A stretch of DNA of 64,000 nucleotides from an uncultured Phascolarctobacterium sp. (GTDB lineage Bacteria > Bacillota > Negativicutes > Acidaminococcales > Acidaminococcaceae). Positions 1 through 8,619 of the stretch are shown here, piece by piece. The notes beneath the pieces are model-generated. The model was given only the letters and a program-made list of their open reading frames with translations, was not told where the DNA came from and searched no databases. The translations under genes and the position numbers were made by a program. The stretch spans positions 1 through 64,000 of the forward strand of contig CAUDEF010000002.1 of the NCBI GenBank assembly GCA_958448515.1. The letters are read 5' to 3'. Numbering within the stretch: position 1 is the first letter of the stretch; the number at the start of each line of letters is the position of its first letter.

Positions 1-8
1 TTTTGTCA

Positions 9-53
9 TGAAAAAACTGCACCTCCAAAAGTACAACTTTTGGGGTGCAGTTC
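9..53 (-). terminator. Intrinsic terminator after the glycine-riboswitch AgcS gene
   Basis: A long hairpin (arms around 15-29 and 37-52, core AACTGCACC/GGTGCAGTT) is followed on the minus strand by a run of T residues. It lies 20 bp beyond the stop codon of the AgcS gene and ends that transcript. Confidence 0.8.
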
Positions 54-72
54 AAGACGGTATTTTTTAATA

Positions 73-1419
73 TTATTTTTCTTTCTGTTCTTTAAGATGA
101 TCCTGATACTTTTTTGTCTCAGCTACGATAACACCAGTTAATGCCAGCAAGGCAATCAAGTTAGGAATAGCCATCAAACCATTCACTATATCTGCTAAAA
201 TCCAGATAGCTTCGAGCTTAAGGAAAGGACCGCATGCAATCAGACCAATGAAAATCAGACGATATGGAAGGATAGCCTTAACACCCAGTAAATATTCCAC
301 ACAACGTTCACCATAATAGTTCCAGCCTAAAATAGTAGTAAAAGCAAATAATACAAGGCCAATCATTAAAAGCCAGCTGCCAAAAGTTGGGAAAGCCATC
401 TCAAATGCCTGTTCAGTCATAGCCGCACCATTTAAATCTCCACACCATACACCGGTAACAACTAAAGCTAAACCAGTAAGCGTACAGATGATAATAGTAT
501 CGATAAAAGTACCTGTCATTGAAATTAACCCCTGCTCAGCAGGCCATTTTGTTTTTGCTGCTGCTGCAACTATCGGCGCACTGCCTAAACCTGATTCGTT
601 AGAGAATACACCACGAGCAACACCATTGCGCATAGCCATCATAACAGTAGATCCAAGGAAACCACCTGCTGCTGCAGTAGGATTAAATGCGCTTTCAATA
701 ATCAAAGCTGCCGCTGCAGGAACTTTATCAGCAAAAGTAATCAGAATACCAATGGTGGTAATAAAATACAATACAGCCATCAAAGGTACAATTTTACCAG
801 AAACCTTAGAAATAGATTTCAATCCACCGATAGTTACCAGAGCAACAACAACAGTAAGCGCAATACCTGTATAAATAACAGGAATACCTGCTGTAATTTT
901 AGTAATTTCTACGATAGAGTTTACCTGAGCAAAAGTACCAATACCGAAGAATGCACACATAACACCGAAAATTGCAAAAAGAACAGCCAAAGGTTTATAT
1001 TTTTTGCCAAGCCCTTTTTCAATATAGTACATCGGACCACCGGAAATATTGCCATTATCATCAACAGTACGATACTTTACAGCTAAAAGACATTCAGCAT
1101 ACTTTGTTGCCATACCAAAAAACGCGGCAACCCACATCCAAAAAATAGCACCAGGACCACCTGCTTTTACAGCAGTCGCAACACCAACAATATTACCTGT
1201 ACCAACTGTTGCAGCAAGAGCCGTACATAATGCACCAAAGCTATTAACATCGCCGCTGCCATCATTTTTAGCACTAAAGATAAGCTTAAGCGCAGATCCT
1301 AATTTAAACACCTGCAATAAACGTAATCTTATAGTCAGCCAAATACCTGTACCCACCAGCAATGCTAACAAAGGTGGTCCCCATACAAACGAATCAATTT
1401 CATTCAACAATTCCAACAT
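73..1419 (-). CDS. Sodium:alanine/glycine symporter (AgcS family), riboswitch-controlled copy
   Basis: A 448-residue polytopic membrane protein of the alanine-or-glycine:cation symporter (AGCS) family, which imports alanine or glycine with Na+. Family motifs are visible: the FVWGPPLL start of the first membrane segment, the glycine-rich ATVGTGNIVGVATA segment, a GGPMYYIEKGLGKK loop, and VFSNESGLGSAPIVAAAA. The reading frame stays open upstream to 1572, but that extra 51 residues would be translated from riboswitch and terminator sequence. The ATG at 1417-1419 follows a good GGAGGG ribosome site and matches the N-terminus of the adjacent paralogue. The tandem glycine riboswitch upstream suggests glycine is the sensed and probably transported substrate. 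The second AgcS gene upstream is a clear paralogue but lacks this control. Confidence 0.93.
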   Translation of the reverse strand: MLELLNEIDSFVWGPPLLALLVGTGIWLTIRLRLLQVFKLGSALKLIFSAKNDGSGDVNSFGALCTALAATVGTGNIVGVATAVKAGGPGAIFWMWVAAFFGMATKYAECLLAVKYRTVDDNGNISGGPMYYIEKGLGKKYKPLAVLFAIFGVMCAFFGIGTFAQVNSIVEITKITAGIPVIYTGIALTVVVALVTIGGLKSISKVSGKIVPLMAVLYFITTIGILITFADKVPAAAALIIESAFNPTAAAGGFLGSTVMMAMRNGVARGVFSNESGLGSAPIVAAAAKTKWPAEQGLISMTGTFIDTIIICTLTGLALVVTGVWCGDLNGAAMTEQAFEMAFPTFGSWLLMIGLVLFAFTTILGWNYYGERCVEYLLGVKAILPYRLIFIGLIACGPFLKLEAIWILADIVNGLMAIPNLIALLALTGVIVAETKKYQDHLKEQKEK

Positions 1420-1451
1420 TTCTTTCTTCCCTCCAAAATTTACTTTAAGTA

Positions 1452-1484
1452 AATAAAAAACCAGAGTACACAAAGATACTCTGG
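1452..1484 (-). terminator. Expression-platform terminator of the glycine riboswitch
   Basis: A hairpin of CCAGAGTA/TACTCTGG (1461-1484) is followed on the minus strand by a T run (1453-1460). It lies between aptamer II and the AgcS start, so it is the likely on/off element of the riboswitch. Whether glycine favours read-through or termination cannot be read from the sequence alone. Confidence 0.8.
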
Positions 1485-1532
1485 TCCCGAAGTCAATGAA
1501 GATATGACAAAAACAATTATCATAAATACAGT

Positions 1533-1697
1533 TTCTTCTCTGTCCACTGGCCTGAGAGATAAAGACAATCACTAATGATTATCCGTGCACCTTCGGCGCC
1601 CATTTAAGGGACTCTCCAGAGTTGTGTCCATATACGGTTCTGCTCTTGCAAGCACCTGAGAGTTTTGCTCCTTCGGTAGGTAATAACCTTCTCCCAT
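1533..1697 (-). ncRNA. Tandem glycine riboswitch (two aptamers)
   Basis: Read on the minus strand, two glycine aptamers follow each other. Aptamer I (about 1697-1620) has GGGAGAAGG, the conserved ACCGAAGGAGCAA, CTCTCAGG and a GGACACAACTCTG end. Aptamer II (about 1620-1533) repeats the pattern with CTGGAGAG, GCGCCGAAGGTGCA, CTCTCAGGCCAGTGGACAGAG. The short linker and the CCGAAGG plus CTCTCAGG signatures are diagnostic of the gcvT-type glycine riboswitch. It lies 5' of an AgcS symporter, a known target class in Firmicutes, and is followed by an intrinsic terminator. Confidence 0.93.
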
Positions 1698-1732
1698 ATA
1701 CTTCATCCACTCGATATTTACTTATGTGTGTT

Positions 1733-1760
1733 ATTATAGCACATTTCACTTATTGTGCAA
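1733..1760 (-). promoter_or_regulatory. Sigma-A-type promoter of the glycine riboswitch transcript
   Basis: On the minus strand TTGCAC (1755-1760) and a perfect TATAAT (1733-1738) are separated by 16 bp. The start of transcription would fall about 30 nt before aptamer I. Confidence 0.7.
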
Positions 1761-1818
1761 GTATTTTTTTCATTTTTTTCATAAATTATGAAACTGGTAT
1801 AATTTTGTTAACAATTTA

Positions 1819-3192
1819 TCATTTTGCAATATTATTGATCTGTTTCTTTCTTGTGCGTACTTTATCCCAATACTCAAAATAAAGCTTTGTTTCAGCAACT
1901 ACAACACCACTTAATCCAACCAACGCTATAAGGTTTGGAAAGGCCATTAAGCCATTAACTATATCTGCCAGAACCCAAATAACATCAAGTTTAAGAAATG
2001 CACCTGCTGCAACCAGGCAAATGAAAACATAACGATAAGGTTTAATACCTTTTACACCGAATAAATATTCAACGCAGCGTTCACCATAGTAGTTCCAGCC
2101 AATAATTGTAGTAAAGGCAAACAATACTAAACCTACAGTCAGCAAATACTTAGCTGTAGAAGGAAAGGCAGAGGAAAAAGCAGCTTCAGTCATAGCAGCA
2201 CCATTTAAATCGCCGCACCATACTCCACTGACGATAAGGCTCAAACCGGTCAAAGAACAGATGATAATGGTATCAATAAAGGTACCAGTCATAGATACAA
2301 GACCTTGTTCTGCCGGCCATTTTGTCTTAGCCGCTGCAGCAACAATCGGCGCACTGCCTAAACCAGCTTCATTGGAGAAGATACCGCGTGCAACACCGTT
2401 TCTCATTGCAACCATAACAGTAGCGCCCAAAAATCCACCTGTTGCAGCAGTGGTATTAAACGCACTGTCAATAACCATCTGGAATGCTGCAGGAACCTGA
2501 TCAATATAATAAATCAATACAGATACTGTTGTAATGGCATAAATTACAGCCATAAGAGGAACTATTTTACTTGCTACTTTAGAAATGGAACTTAAGCCAC
2601 CAATAGTTACAGCCGCAACTAAAATTGTTAAAACTGCAGCAGTATACAAAACAGGAATGCCTAAAGAAACATTAGTGATAGAAGTAATAGCATTTACCTG
2701 AGTAAAAGTACCGGAGCCAAGGCAGGCAGTCATAATGCCAAAAATAGCAAATAAAACAGCCAATGGTTTAAACTTTTTGCCCAAACCTTTTTCTATATAA
2801 TACATAGGTCCGCCGGAAGCATTGCCATTTTCATCAATGGTACGATATTTAACAGCCAAAACACCTTCTGCATACTTAGTAGCCATACCAAAGAATGCAG
2901 CCAGCCACATCCAGAACAACGCACCCGGACCACCTGCTTTAATAGCAGTTGCTACACCTACGATATTGCCTGTACCAACTGTTGCTGCAAGAGCAGTACA
3001 CAATGCCTGAAAGCTGTTGATATCACCACTGCCGGAATTACGTGCCGCAAAAATCAATTTCAACGCTTTCGGAAGCTTAAATACCTGCAAAAGACCCAAC
3101 CTTACTGTAAGCAAAATACCAGTTCCTATTAACAAAATCATTAGGGGCGGACCCCATACAAAACCGTTAATAGTCGATAAAATTTCTAACAT
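1819..3192 (-). CDS. Sodium:alanine/glycine symporter (AgcS family), second copy
   Basis: A 457-residue AGCS-family symporter, co-linear with and highly similar to the 448-residue copy downstream (shared ATVGTGNIVGVATA, GGPMYYIEKGLGKKFKPL and FSNEAGLGSAPIVAAAA segments). The ATG at 3190-3192 follows a GGAGGGG ribosome site. The C-terminus is longer and basic (KVRTRKKQ) compared with the neighbour. It has its own promoter and no glycine aptamer in its leader. The two genes look like a tandem duplication in which only one copy has, or has kept, riboswitch control. No terminator was recognised between its stop and the riboswitch promoter. The substrate (alanine, glycine or a related amino acid) cannot be fixed from sequence. 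Confidence 0.92.
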   Translation of the reverse strand: MLEILSTINGFVWGPPLMILLIGTGILLTVRLGLLQVFKLPKALKLIFAARNSGSGDINSFQALCTALAATVGTGNIVGVATAIKAGGPGALFWMWLAAFFGMATKYAEGVLAVKYRTIDENGNASGGPMYYIEKGLGKKFKPLAVLFAIFGIMTACLGSGTFTQVNAITSITNVSLGIPVLYTAAVLTILVAAVTIGGLSSISKVASKIVPLMAVIYAITTVSVLIYYIDQVPAAFQMVIDSAFNTTAATGGFLGATVMVAMRNGVARGIFSNEAGLGSAPIVAAAAKTKWPAEQGLVSMTGTFIDTIIICSLTGLSLIVSGVWCGDLNGAAMTEAAFSSAFPSTAKYLLTVGLVLFAFTTIIGWNYYGERCVEYLFGVKGIKPYRYVFICLVAAGAFLKLDVIWVLADIVNGLMAFPNLIALVGLSGVVVAETKLYFEYWDKVRTRKKQINNIAK

Positions 3193-3253
3193 TAAAACCC
3201 CTCCAACACTAATAAATTATACATACGCTGTATATTAATACCTCATGCGTTAT

Positions 3254-3282
3254 ATTGTAACATAATGTAAAACCATGCTCAA
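3254..3282 (-). promoter_or_regulatory. Putative promoter of the second AgcS gene
   Basis: On the minus strand TTGAGC (3277-3282) and TACAAT (3254-3259) are spaced by 17 bp, about 60 bp before the start codon. The rest of the gap to the tRNA terminator (about 3285-3408) is AT-rich and shows nothing else I can identify. Confidence 0.5.
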
Positions 3283-3408
3283 TACAATATCAAATTGTAT
3301 ACACGTATATTTTTGTTACTCGTATTTGTTTGCCCTCTTTTTTCTGTATTTTAAACAGTATACATTATACACATTTCAATTTATAATAGTATACTCTAAA
3401 GAATGCAT

Positions 3409-3438
3409 AAAAAAACGCAGACCCAAAGGTCTGCGTTA
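3409..3438 (-). terminator. Terminator of the tRNA-Ala/tRNA-CAT transcript
   Basis: The hairpin AACGCAGACC/GGTCTGCGTT is followed on the minus strand by seven T residues. It sits directly after the 3' end of the tRNA-Ala gene. Confidence 0.85.
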
Positions 3439-3448
3439 CTTTTTTAAT

Positions 3449-3524
3449 TGGTGGAGACGAGGAGAATCGAACTCCTGACCCCCTGCTTGCAAGGCAGGTG
3501 CTCTCCCAGCTGAGCTACGCCCCC
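3449..3524 (-). tRNA. tRNA-Ala (anticodon TGC)
   Basis: A 76-nt cloverleaf on the minus strand beginning GGGGGCGTAGCTCAGCTGG, with anticodon loop CTTGCAA (anticodon TGC), a TTCGATT T loop and an encoded CCA. The seven-base-pair acceptor stem closes with two G-T pairs. Confidence 0.97.
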
Positions 3525-3540
3525 AGATTAGTAATTGTAA

Positions 3541-3615
3541 TGGTGGGCCCAGTAGGGTTCGAACCTACGACCAACCGGTTATGAGCCGGTGGCTCTACCA
3601 CTGAGCTATAGGCCC
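3541..3615 (-). tRNA. tRNA with CAT anticodon (Met elongator or Ile2)
   Basis: A 75-nt cloverleaf on the minus strand starting GGGCCTATAGCTCAGTGG, with anticodon loop CTCATAA, T arm GTAGGTTCGAACCCTAC and an encoded CCA. The paired 1-72 end excludes initiator tRNA-fMet. The CAT anticodon fits either elongator tRNA-Met or the lysidine-modified tRNA-Ile2. The GGTCGTAGGTTCGA stretch resembles tRNA-Ile2 of other Firmicutes, but I cannot decide by eye. It is upstream of and probably cotranscribed with tRNA-Ala. Confidence 0.93.
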
Positions 3616-3671
3616 ATACACAACTAACTAACAAATAGTATTCTACATTATTACAACAACTTTGTCAAGAA

Positions 3672-5279
3672 TTATTCAAGAAAATCCTTCAGACGCTTGC
3701 TGCGACTGGGATGACGCAGCTTACGCAAAGCCTTTGCCTCTATTTGACGAATACGTTCACGAGTAACACCAAAATGCTGTCCAACCTCTTCCAATGTTCT
3801 GGAACGGCCATCTTCCAAACCAAAGCGCAATTCCAGTACTTTCTTTTCACGCAATGTCAGCGTTTCTAAAACTTCTTCCAGCTGCTCACGCAATAAAGTG
3901 AAAGAAGCAGCATCAGCCGGAGCCGGAGCATCATGATCTTCAATAAAGTCACCTAAATGAGAATCTTCTTCTTCACCTATTGGTGTTTCGAGTGAAACAG
4001 GCTCCTGAGCAATCTTCATGATTTCTCTTACTCTGTCAACTGTGGTATCCATCTCTTTGGCAATCTCTTCAGGCTGAGGCTCTCTTCCAAGCTCCTGCAG
4101 CAACTGTCTGGAAACTCTAATCAGCTTATTAATTGTTTCCACCATATGCACAGGTATTCTGATAGTTCTTGCCTGGTCAGCAATAGCACGAGTTATCGCC
4201 TGACGAATCCACCATGTTGCATAAGTACTGAATTTAAATCCTTTATTATAGTCAAATTTTTCAACAGCTTTGATAAGACCAAGATTGCCTTCCTGAATAA
4301 GATCAAGAAATAACATTCCACGGCCAACATAACGTTTCGCAATACTAACAACCAAACGCAGATTTGCTTCAGAAAGACATTTTTTAGAATCGTCACCCTG
4401 TCTTCTTACATCCTTCAATAACTTATTATAGCTGTCAGCAGCAGTCATATATTTATCGTAAAGTTCGGCATTGCTTTCGCGTCCATCCGTCAAACGTTCT
4501 TTAATCTCGTTTAACATAGCGTTAATCTGATACAGAGAATGAATCTCAGTATCACTGGTAGGTTTGTCAACTACCAGTTTATCGCATTCCGGAATGAAAC
4601 AACGCTGCTCTGCCATAAGACGCTGAAGATGCAGTCTCTCATCCTTCGTAAATTCAAAAATAAGATCCTGATATTCCTCAATCTGATACGGATTGCCTGC
4701 AGCCTGCCTGCTTGCAATCATCTTTACAACTCTGAATACAGAGCGAAGATCCGTAATGCTCCATTCTTTTGCCAGTTCTTCATTAACTCGGTCCAATAAT
4801 ACCGCTGTAGAATCATCGGCACTGAATACAGGAACATCAAGTTCAATAACTCTGCCGCTTAAAATTCGTTCAGCCTGTCTGCCCTTGTCCATTCTCTTGG
4901 CAAGCTTGATTTCATCTTCGCCAACTAACAGAGGTACTCTGCCAATCTCTTTAAGATACATGCGCACAGGGTCATCTATACTGATTCCCTCAGGTACAGA
5001 CAAATTGGCAAGTTCTTCTTCATTAATCTCCTCATTGTCGTCATCATCAACAACAGGAGGTATACTGTCATCATCGTCATCATCATTATGAGTATCGACA
5101 ATTTCCAGCCCTTTTCTTGTTATAATCTCATATAATCCTTCAATATCTTCAGGAGTAATAGACTCAACAGTTTGTACCAGAGTCATAATATCTTTATAAG
5201 TGAGAACACCATTGTTGCTCTTACCCTTTTGAATAAGTTCTTCAATCTGTTCATTAGTAAACTTGGTATTGATATCCAT
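3672..5279 (-). CDS. rpoD: Primary sigma factor RpoD/SigA
   Basis: The housekeeping sigma-70 factor, directing RNA polymerase to -10/-35 promoters; 535 residues from the ATG at 5277-5279, which follows AAGGGGGGAAC. Visible parts are a region 1.1-like N-terminus, an Asp/Glu-rich stretch (about 64-87), region 1.2 (DDPVRMYLKEIGRVPLL), a long non-conserved segment of some 160 residues, region 2 with the NLRLVVSIAKRYVGRGMLFLDL and FSTYATWWIRQAITRAI motifs, region 3, and the region 4.2 helix-turn-helix (EEVGQHFGVTRERIRQIEAKAL). It is much longer than the 371-residue Bacillus SigA because of the insert. An open frame 18 codons further upstream overlaps the end of dnaG and has a weaker ribosome site. 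The dnaG-rpoD order is conserved among Firmicutes. Confidence 0.97.
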   Translation of the reverse strand: MDINTKFTNEQIEELIQKGKSNNGVLTYKDIMTLVQTVESITPEDIEGLYEIITRKGLEIVDTHNDDDDDDSIPPVVDDDDNEEINEEELANLSVPEGISIDDPVRMYLKEIGRVPLLVGEDEIKLAKRMDKGRQAERILSGRVIELDVPVFSADDSTAVLLDRVNEELAKEWSITDLRSVFRVVKMIASRQAAGNPYQIEEYQDLIFEFTKDERLHLQRLMAEQRCFIPECDKLVVDKPTSDTEIHSLYQINAMLNEIKERLTDGRESNAELYDKYMTAADSYNKLLKDVRRQGDDSKKCLSEANLRLVVSIAKRYVGRGMLFLDLIQEGNLGLIKAVEKFDYNKGFKFSTYATWWIRQAITRAIADQARTIRIPVHMVETINKLIRVSRQLLQELGREPQPEEIAKEMDTTVDRVREIMKIAQEPVSLETPIGEEEDSHLGDFIEDHDAPAPADAASFTLLREQLEEVLETLTLREKKVLELRFGLEDGRSRTLEEVGQHFGVTRERIRQIEAKALRKLRHPSRSKRLKDFLE

Positions 5280-5304
5280 GATGTTCCCCCCTTCAATTTT
5301 ATTC

Positions 5305-7083
5305 TTAGCTTTCATAGAGTTTTTTGATTTCATACTGTATCCTTTGACTTTCCATTAACTCATCTTTAAACCGCGCATCTCCTGATCGTTCATATTCATC
5401 AGCCAAAAGACGGTGTTTTTCATACAACTTCTGCAAATAAATCCTTTTCATCTGTTTCAGACAATCATATAAAATTGCACTGCTATTCCCCAACGGCATT
5501 TTAACAGCCAAAATACCAGCCAAAACAGAAAGTGATCCTGAATCCAAAATAGAACTCAATCTTTCGAGAAAATTATCTTCTTTGCCTGCAGACAGCACAG
5601 CATCAAAAATTACCTGATATTCTGTTCGAACAAATCCCACTTCTTTAACTACGTCTACACAATCATCTGCCATGTCTGGATGTTCCAACAAAATAGCCAA
5701 TAACAATCTTTCAGCCGGACTGTCATCAGAATTTATTTTATTTATAACGGGCTGCACTGAATGGATGCCATTATGAACATCCCTCTTTTTAGAAAATTTG
5801 CGGTATTCATCACTAATCAGCCCTTCATCAATAGTAAGTTTCTGAGCAAGCCTTCGTATATATGCTGAAACTTCTATCTCACTTTTACATTCTGACAGGA
5901 ATGGTAGTATATTCGACACCACATCAACTTTTCCTGCTAAATTTGTAACATTATTTTGAGAAATAGTCTCATCTATCTGAAAATCCAAACCCTCTGCGGC
6001 TTCATTAATTACTTTTATAAATGCATCTTTCCCAAAATTTCTTACAAACTCATCAGGATCTTTTCCATTCGGAACTACCGCAACTTTCACGGCAAGCCCT
6101 GCAGATTTAGCAATGCTAACCGCTCTTACAGAGGCCCGCCTTCCTGCATCATCACTGTCATAACAAAAAACAACAGTATCTGCAGCACGTTTTATAAGCT
6201 TTGCCTGCTGCTCAGAAAACGCGGTTCCCATAGAGGCAACAACATTATTAATTCCATAAGCATGCAGACTTATAGCATCCATATAACCTTCAACAACAAC
6301 TGCCTTGCGCTCTTTTTTGATATCAGACAAAGCAGTATTAAAACCAAATAACAGATGTCTTTTATTAAAAAGCTCCGTTTCTCCTGTATTCATATACTTG
6401 GGCATACTGTCATCAATAACTCTGCCGCCAAAACCTACAGTTCTCCCTTTAGCGTCCTTAATCGGTATCATTACACGATTTCTGAATTTGTCATAAATAT
6501 TATTATTTCTGCCATCAAGACATAGCCCAGCTTTTACTAAAGCCTCCTGACTGCAGCCTCTCTTCATCAAAGAAACAGATAAAGCAGAATAATTATTAAT
6601 GGCAAACCCTATAGAGAATTTCTCTATAGTTTGCTTTGTAATGCCTCTTTTACGCAGATACTGCAATGCCTGCTCTCCGTAATGCGTATTCAACAAACAC
6701 GCGTGAAAAAACCTTTCTGCCAGCTCATTAGCCTGCAACAATACAGCTCTGTACTTTTCCTGTCTGATTTCCTTGGCAGTTTTTTCTTTCTCCGGCACAG
6801 CAATACCATATCTTGACGCCAGCATTTTTACAGCATCCACAAAACTGCAGTTTTCAATTTTCATGATAAATTTGAAAACATCTCCTCCTTCATGACAGCC
6901 AAAACAATAAAACATATTTTTTTCTGCATTGACACAAAACGAAGGTGTTTTCTCACCATGAAACGGGCAGCAGCCCCAGTGATTATGACCGCGTTTTTTG
7001 AGTGAAACATAACCGGCAATAACTTCAACAATATCAGCACTGTCTCTGACTTGTTCTTTGAAATTGCTGAATTCTTCACTCAT
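5305..7083 (-). CDS. dnaG: DNA primase DnaG
   Basis: Synthesises RNA primers at the replication fork; 592 residues. The CHC2 zinc-binding domain is at the N-terminus (Cys39, His42, Cys60, Cys63 in CPFHGEKTPSF...FYCFGC). The catalytic core and TOPRIM domain follow (VVVEGYMDAISLH; CYDSDDAGRRA), then a C-terminal helicase-binding region. The ATG at 7081-7083 follows AAAGGAGTG; a TTG-type extension 13 codons upstream has no ribosome site. The stop is 25 bp from the rpoD start, so the two are probably cotranscribed. Confidence 0.97.
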   Translation of the reverse strand: MSEEFSNFKEQVRDSADIVEVIAGYVSLKKRGHNHWGCCPFHGEKTPSFCVNAEKNMFYCFGCHEGGDVFKFIMKIENCSFVDAVKMLASRYGIAVPEKEKTAKEIRQEKYRAVLLQANELAERFFHACLLNTHYGEQALQYLRKRGITKQTIEKFSIGFAINNYSALSVSLMKRGCSQEALVKAGLCLDGRNNNIYDKFRNRVMIPIKDAKGRTVGFGGRVIDDSMPKYMNTGETELFNKRHLLFGFNTALSDIKKERKAVVVEGYMDAISLHAYGINNVVASMGTAFSEQQAKLIKRAADTVVFCYDSDDAGRRASVRAVSIAKSAGLAVKVAVVPNGKDPDEFVRNFGKDAFIKVINEAAEGLDFQIDETISQNNVTNLAGKVDVVSNILPFLSECKSEIEVSAYIRRLAQKLTIDEGLISDEYRKFSKKRDVHNGIHSVQPVINKINSDDSPAERLLLAILLEHPDMADDCVDVVKEVGFVRTEYQVIFDAVLSAGKEDNFLERLSSILDSGSLSVLAGILAVKMPLGNSSAILYDCLKQMKRIYLQKLYEKHRLLADEYERSGDARFKDELMESQRIQYEIKKLYES

Positions 7084-7193
7084 AAAAACACTCCTTTGAA
7101 TAACTACACAATCTATATTCAATGTAACATGCTAAAATCCTCTTTTTTTCTTGTAAAATATTAAAAATTTATTATATTTTAACTATTTTTCAA

Positions 7194-7222
7194 TTGCTAA
7201 AATGATAAAAAAAGTCTATAAT
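7194..7222 (+). promoter_or_regulatory. Promoter of the LptA-like gene
   Basis: TTGCTA (7194-7199) and TATAAT (7217-7222) are separated by 17 bp, 24 bp before the start codon and divergent from dnaG. Confidence 0.7.
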
Positions 7223-7245
7223 AATTCTTTATGAGAGGTGATATT

Positions 7246-7719
7246 ATGAAAAAACTCCTTTTGTTAGTTATAATGCTTGTTATGATTCCTGTAATGAGCT
7301 ACGCAGCAGATCCTACTATAAGAAGTGACAGCAGTACTTTTAATCCTTTAACTGGAGTTTACAGTTTACAGGGTAATGTTTTTGTACAGTTTCCAGCACA
7401 CGACAAAACTCTCACAATAACAGGTGATGAAACTCAGGTAAATATTTATCAGCTTGAAGTTCACGGGCAGGGAAATATTTCTCTCAGCCATGATGATTTA
7501 ACCTTTTTTTGTGATAAGGTAGATGTTTATCACAACCAGCGTACAGCATATGTAACCGGCAATTTAAAATTTACTCATGATCATCTGCTTATAACTGCAG
7601 ACAGCGGCTCTTTTTCCTGGAAAACAAAATTGGCTTCTTTCCATGGTAATGTTACCGTCAACGGTACCAAACAGTCCGGTGATGTTGTATACGATGTATT
7701 GCAGAAAAAATTTATATAA
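7246..7719 (+). CDS. OstA/LptA-like periplasmic protein
   Basis: A 157-residue exported protein with an N-terminal signal peptide (MKKLLLLVIMLVMIPVMSYA, probably cut after AYA-like residues near 21) followed by a repetitive beta-strand-rich region typical of the LptA/OstA jelly-roll fold (GVYSLQGNVFVQF, VHGQGNISLS, AYVTGNLKFTHDHLLITADSGSF, ASFHGNVTVNGT). LptA-type proteins carry lipopolysaccharide across the periplasm, so this fits a diderm Firmicute. It stands alone rather than with lptB/lptC, so its exact role is less certain; an OstA-domain homologue with another envelope function is possible. The ATG at 7246 follows AGAGGTGAT; the frame's first ATG at 7231 has no such site. Own promoter and terminator. 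Confidence 0.75.
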   Translation: MKKLLLLVIMLVMIPVMSYAADPTIRSDSSTFNPLTGVYSLQGNVFVQFPAHDKTLTITGDETQVNIYQLEVHGQGNISLSHDDLTFFCDKVDVYHNQRTAYVTGNLKFTHDHLLITADSGSFSWKTKLASFHGNVTVNGTKQSGDVVYDVLQKKFI

Positions 7720-7728
7720 ATAAAATAA

Positions 7729-7775
7729 AACCTGTATTATCAGTTTTTTTAAGTACTGATAATACAGGTTTTTTC
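7729..7775. terminator. Bidirectional terminator
   Basis: The hairpin AACCTGTATTATCAG/CTGATAATACAGGTT is flanked by A-rich and T-rich tracts, so it can end both the LptA-like gene (+) and the PPDK regulatory gene (-). Confidence 0.85.
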
Positions 7776-7793
7776 TTTGTTAATATTTAATCG

Positions 7794-8597
7794 TTAATCT
7801 TTTATTCCATGGCGTTCTTTATTTTTACGCACATACTCTAAGATAAGTCCTGCTGTTTCCTCAATAGCACGGTTGGAAACATTGATAATAGGACAGTGTA
7901 CTCTGCGCATAATTCCTTTTGCATATTCCAGCTCGTCATTAATGCGTTTCATATCTGCATAAACTGCAGTGTCAGATAATCCCATGGTCTTTAAACGTTC
8001 ACTGCGAATTTCATTGAGCTTAAACGGATCAATGAGCAAACCAACAATTTTATACGGCGGAACTTTAAATAACTCGTCAGGCGGCTGCAGCTCCGGAACC
8101 AGAGGTACATTGGCAACCTTAACTTTTTTATGAGCAAGATACATACTAAGCGGAGTTTTTGATGTACGGGACACGCCTATAATAACTATATCCGCTTTTA
8201 AAAGTCCCATAGGATTTTTGCCGTCATCATATTTTACGGCAAACTCAACAGCTTCAACACGTTTAAAATATTCATGATCCAGAGAATGAATCAAGCCAGC
8301 CTGGTTTTTAGGCAATAAACCTGTTGTATGTTCAATTGATTTTAACATGGGTCCCAAAACGTCAACAACCTGCAAATCCATTTCCAGCGCACGCTCGCCC
8401 ATATGCTCGCGCAGCTCCGGAGAAACGATGGTGTAGCAAACTACAGCATTAGCGGCTGCTGCTTCGTCTAAAATTTTATCAATCTGCTCTTTATCCTTAA
8501 CGTACGGCACTCTTATAACATCAAATTTTTCTTCAACAAACTGGCTGGTAGTTGCTTTTACAACTGATTCAGCTGTTTCTCCAATGGAGTCAGACAC
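7794..8597 (-). CDS. Pyruvate,phosphate dikinase regulatory protein (YqfL/DUF299 family)
   Basis: A bifunctional ADP-dependent kinase/pyrophosphorylase that switches PPDK off and on by threonine phosphorylation. The family N-terminus SDSIGETAESVVKA and the P-loop-like GVSRTSKTPLSMYLAH are visible, as is the C-terminal helical region. The coordinates use the GTG at 8595-8597, the first conventional start, but that codon has no ribosome site and would remove the N-terminal beta strand present in the family. In the same frame lie the codons for ISKENPVIYAV, and an AGGGAGG site (8636-8642) is placed 5 nt before an ATC (8628-8630) and 8 nt before an ATA (8625-8627). The true start is therefore probably non-canonical, near 8627-8630, overlapping the end of the upstream CcpN-like gene. 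Confidence 0.9.
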   Translation of the reverse strand: MSDSIGETAESVVKATTSQFVEEKFDVIRVPYVKDKEQIDKILDEAAAANAVVCYTIVSPELREHMGERALEMDLQVVDVLGPMLKSIEHTTGLLPKNQAGLIHSLDHEYFKRVEAVEFAVKYDDGKNPMGLLKADIVIIGVSRTSKTPLSMYLAHKKVKVANVPLVPELQPPDELFKVPPYKIVGLLIDPFKLNEIRSERLKTMGLSDTAVYADMKRINDELEYAKGIMRRVHCPIINVSNRAIEETAGLILEYVRKNKERHGIKD

Positions 8598-8619
8598 TGC
8601 ATAAATAACAGGATTTTCC

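Noticed and set aside
1420..1572. N-terminal extension of the left AgcS protein by 51 residues
   Set aside because: It would translate the riboswitch terminator. The internal ATG has a good ribosome site and matches the paralogue's start.
1622..1882. 86-aa open frame on the + strand
   Set aside because: It overlaps the glycine riboswitch, its promoter and the end of the second AgcS gene, has no ribosome site and no coding pattern.
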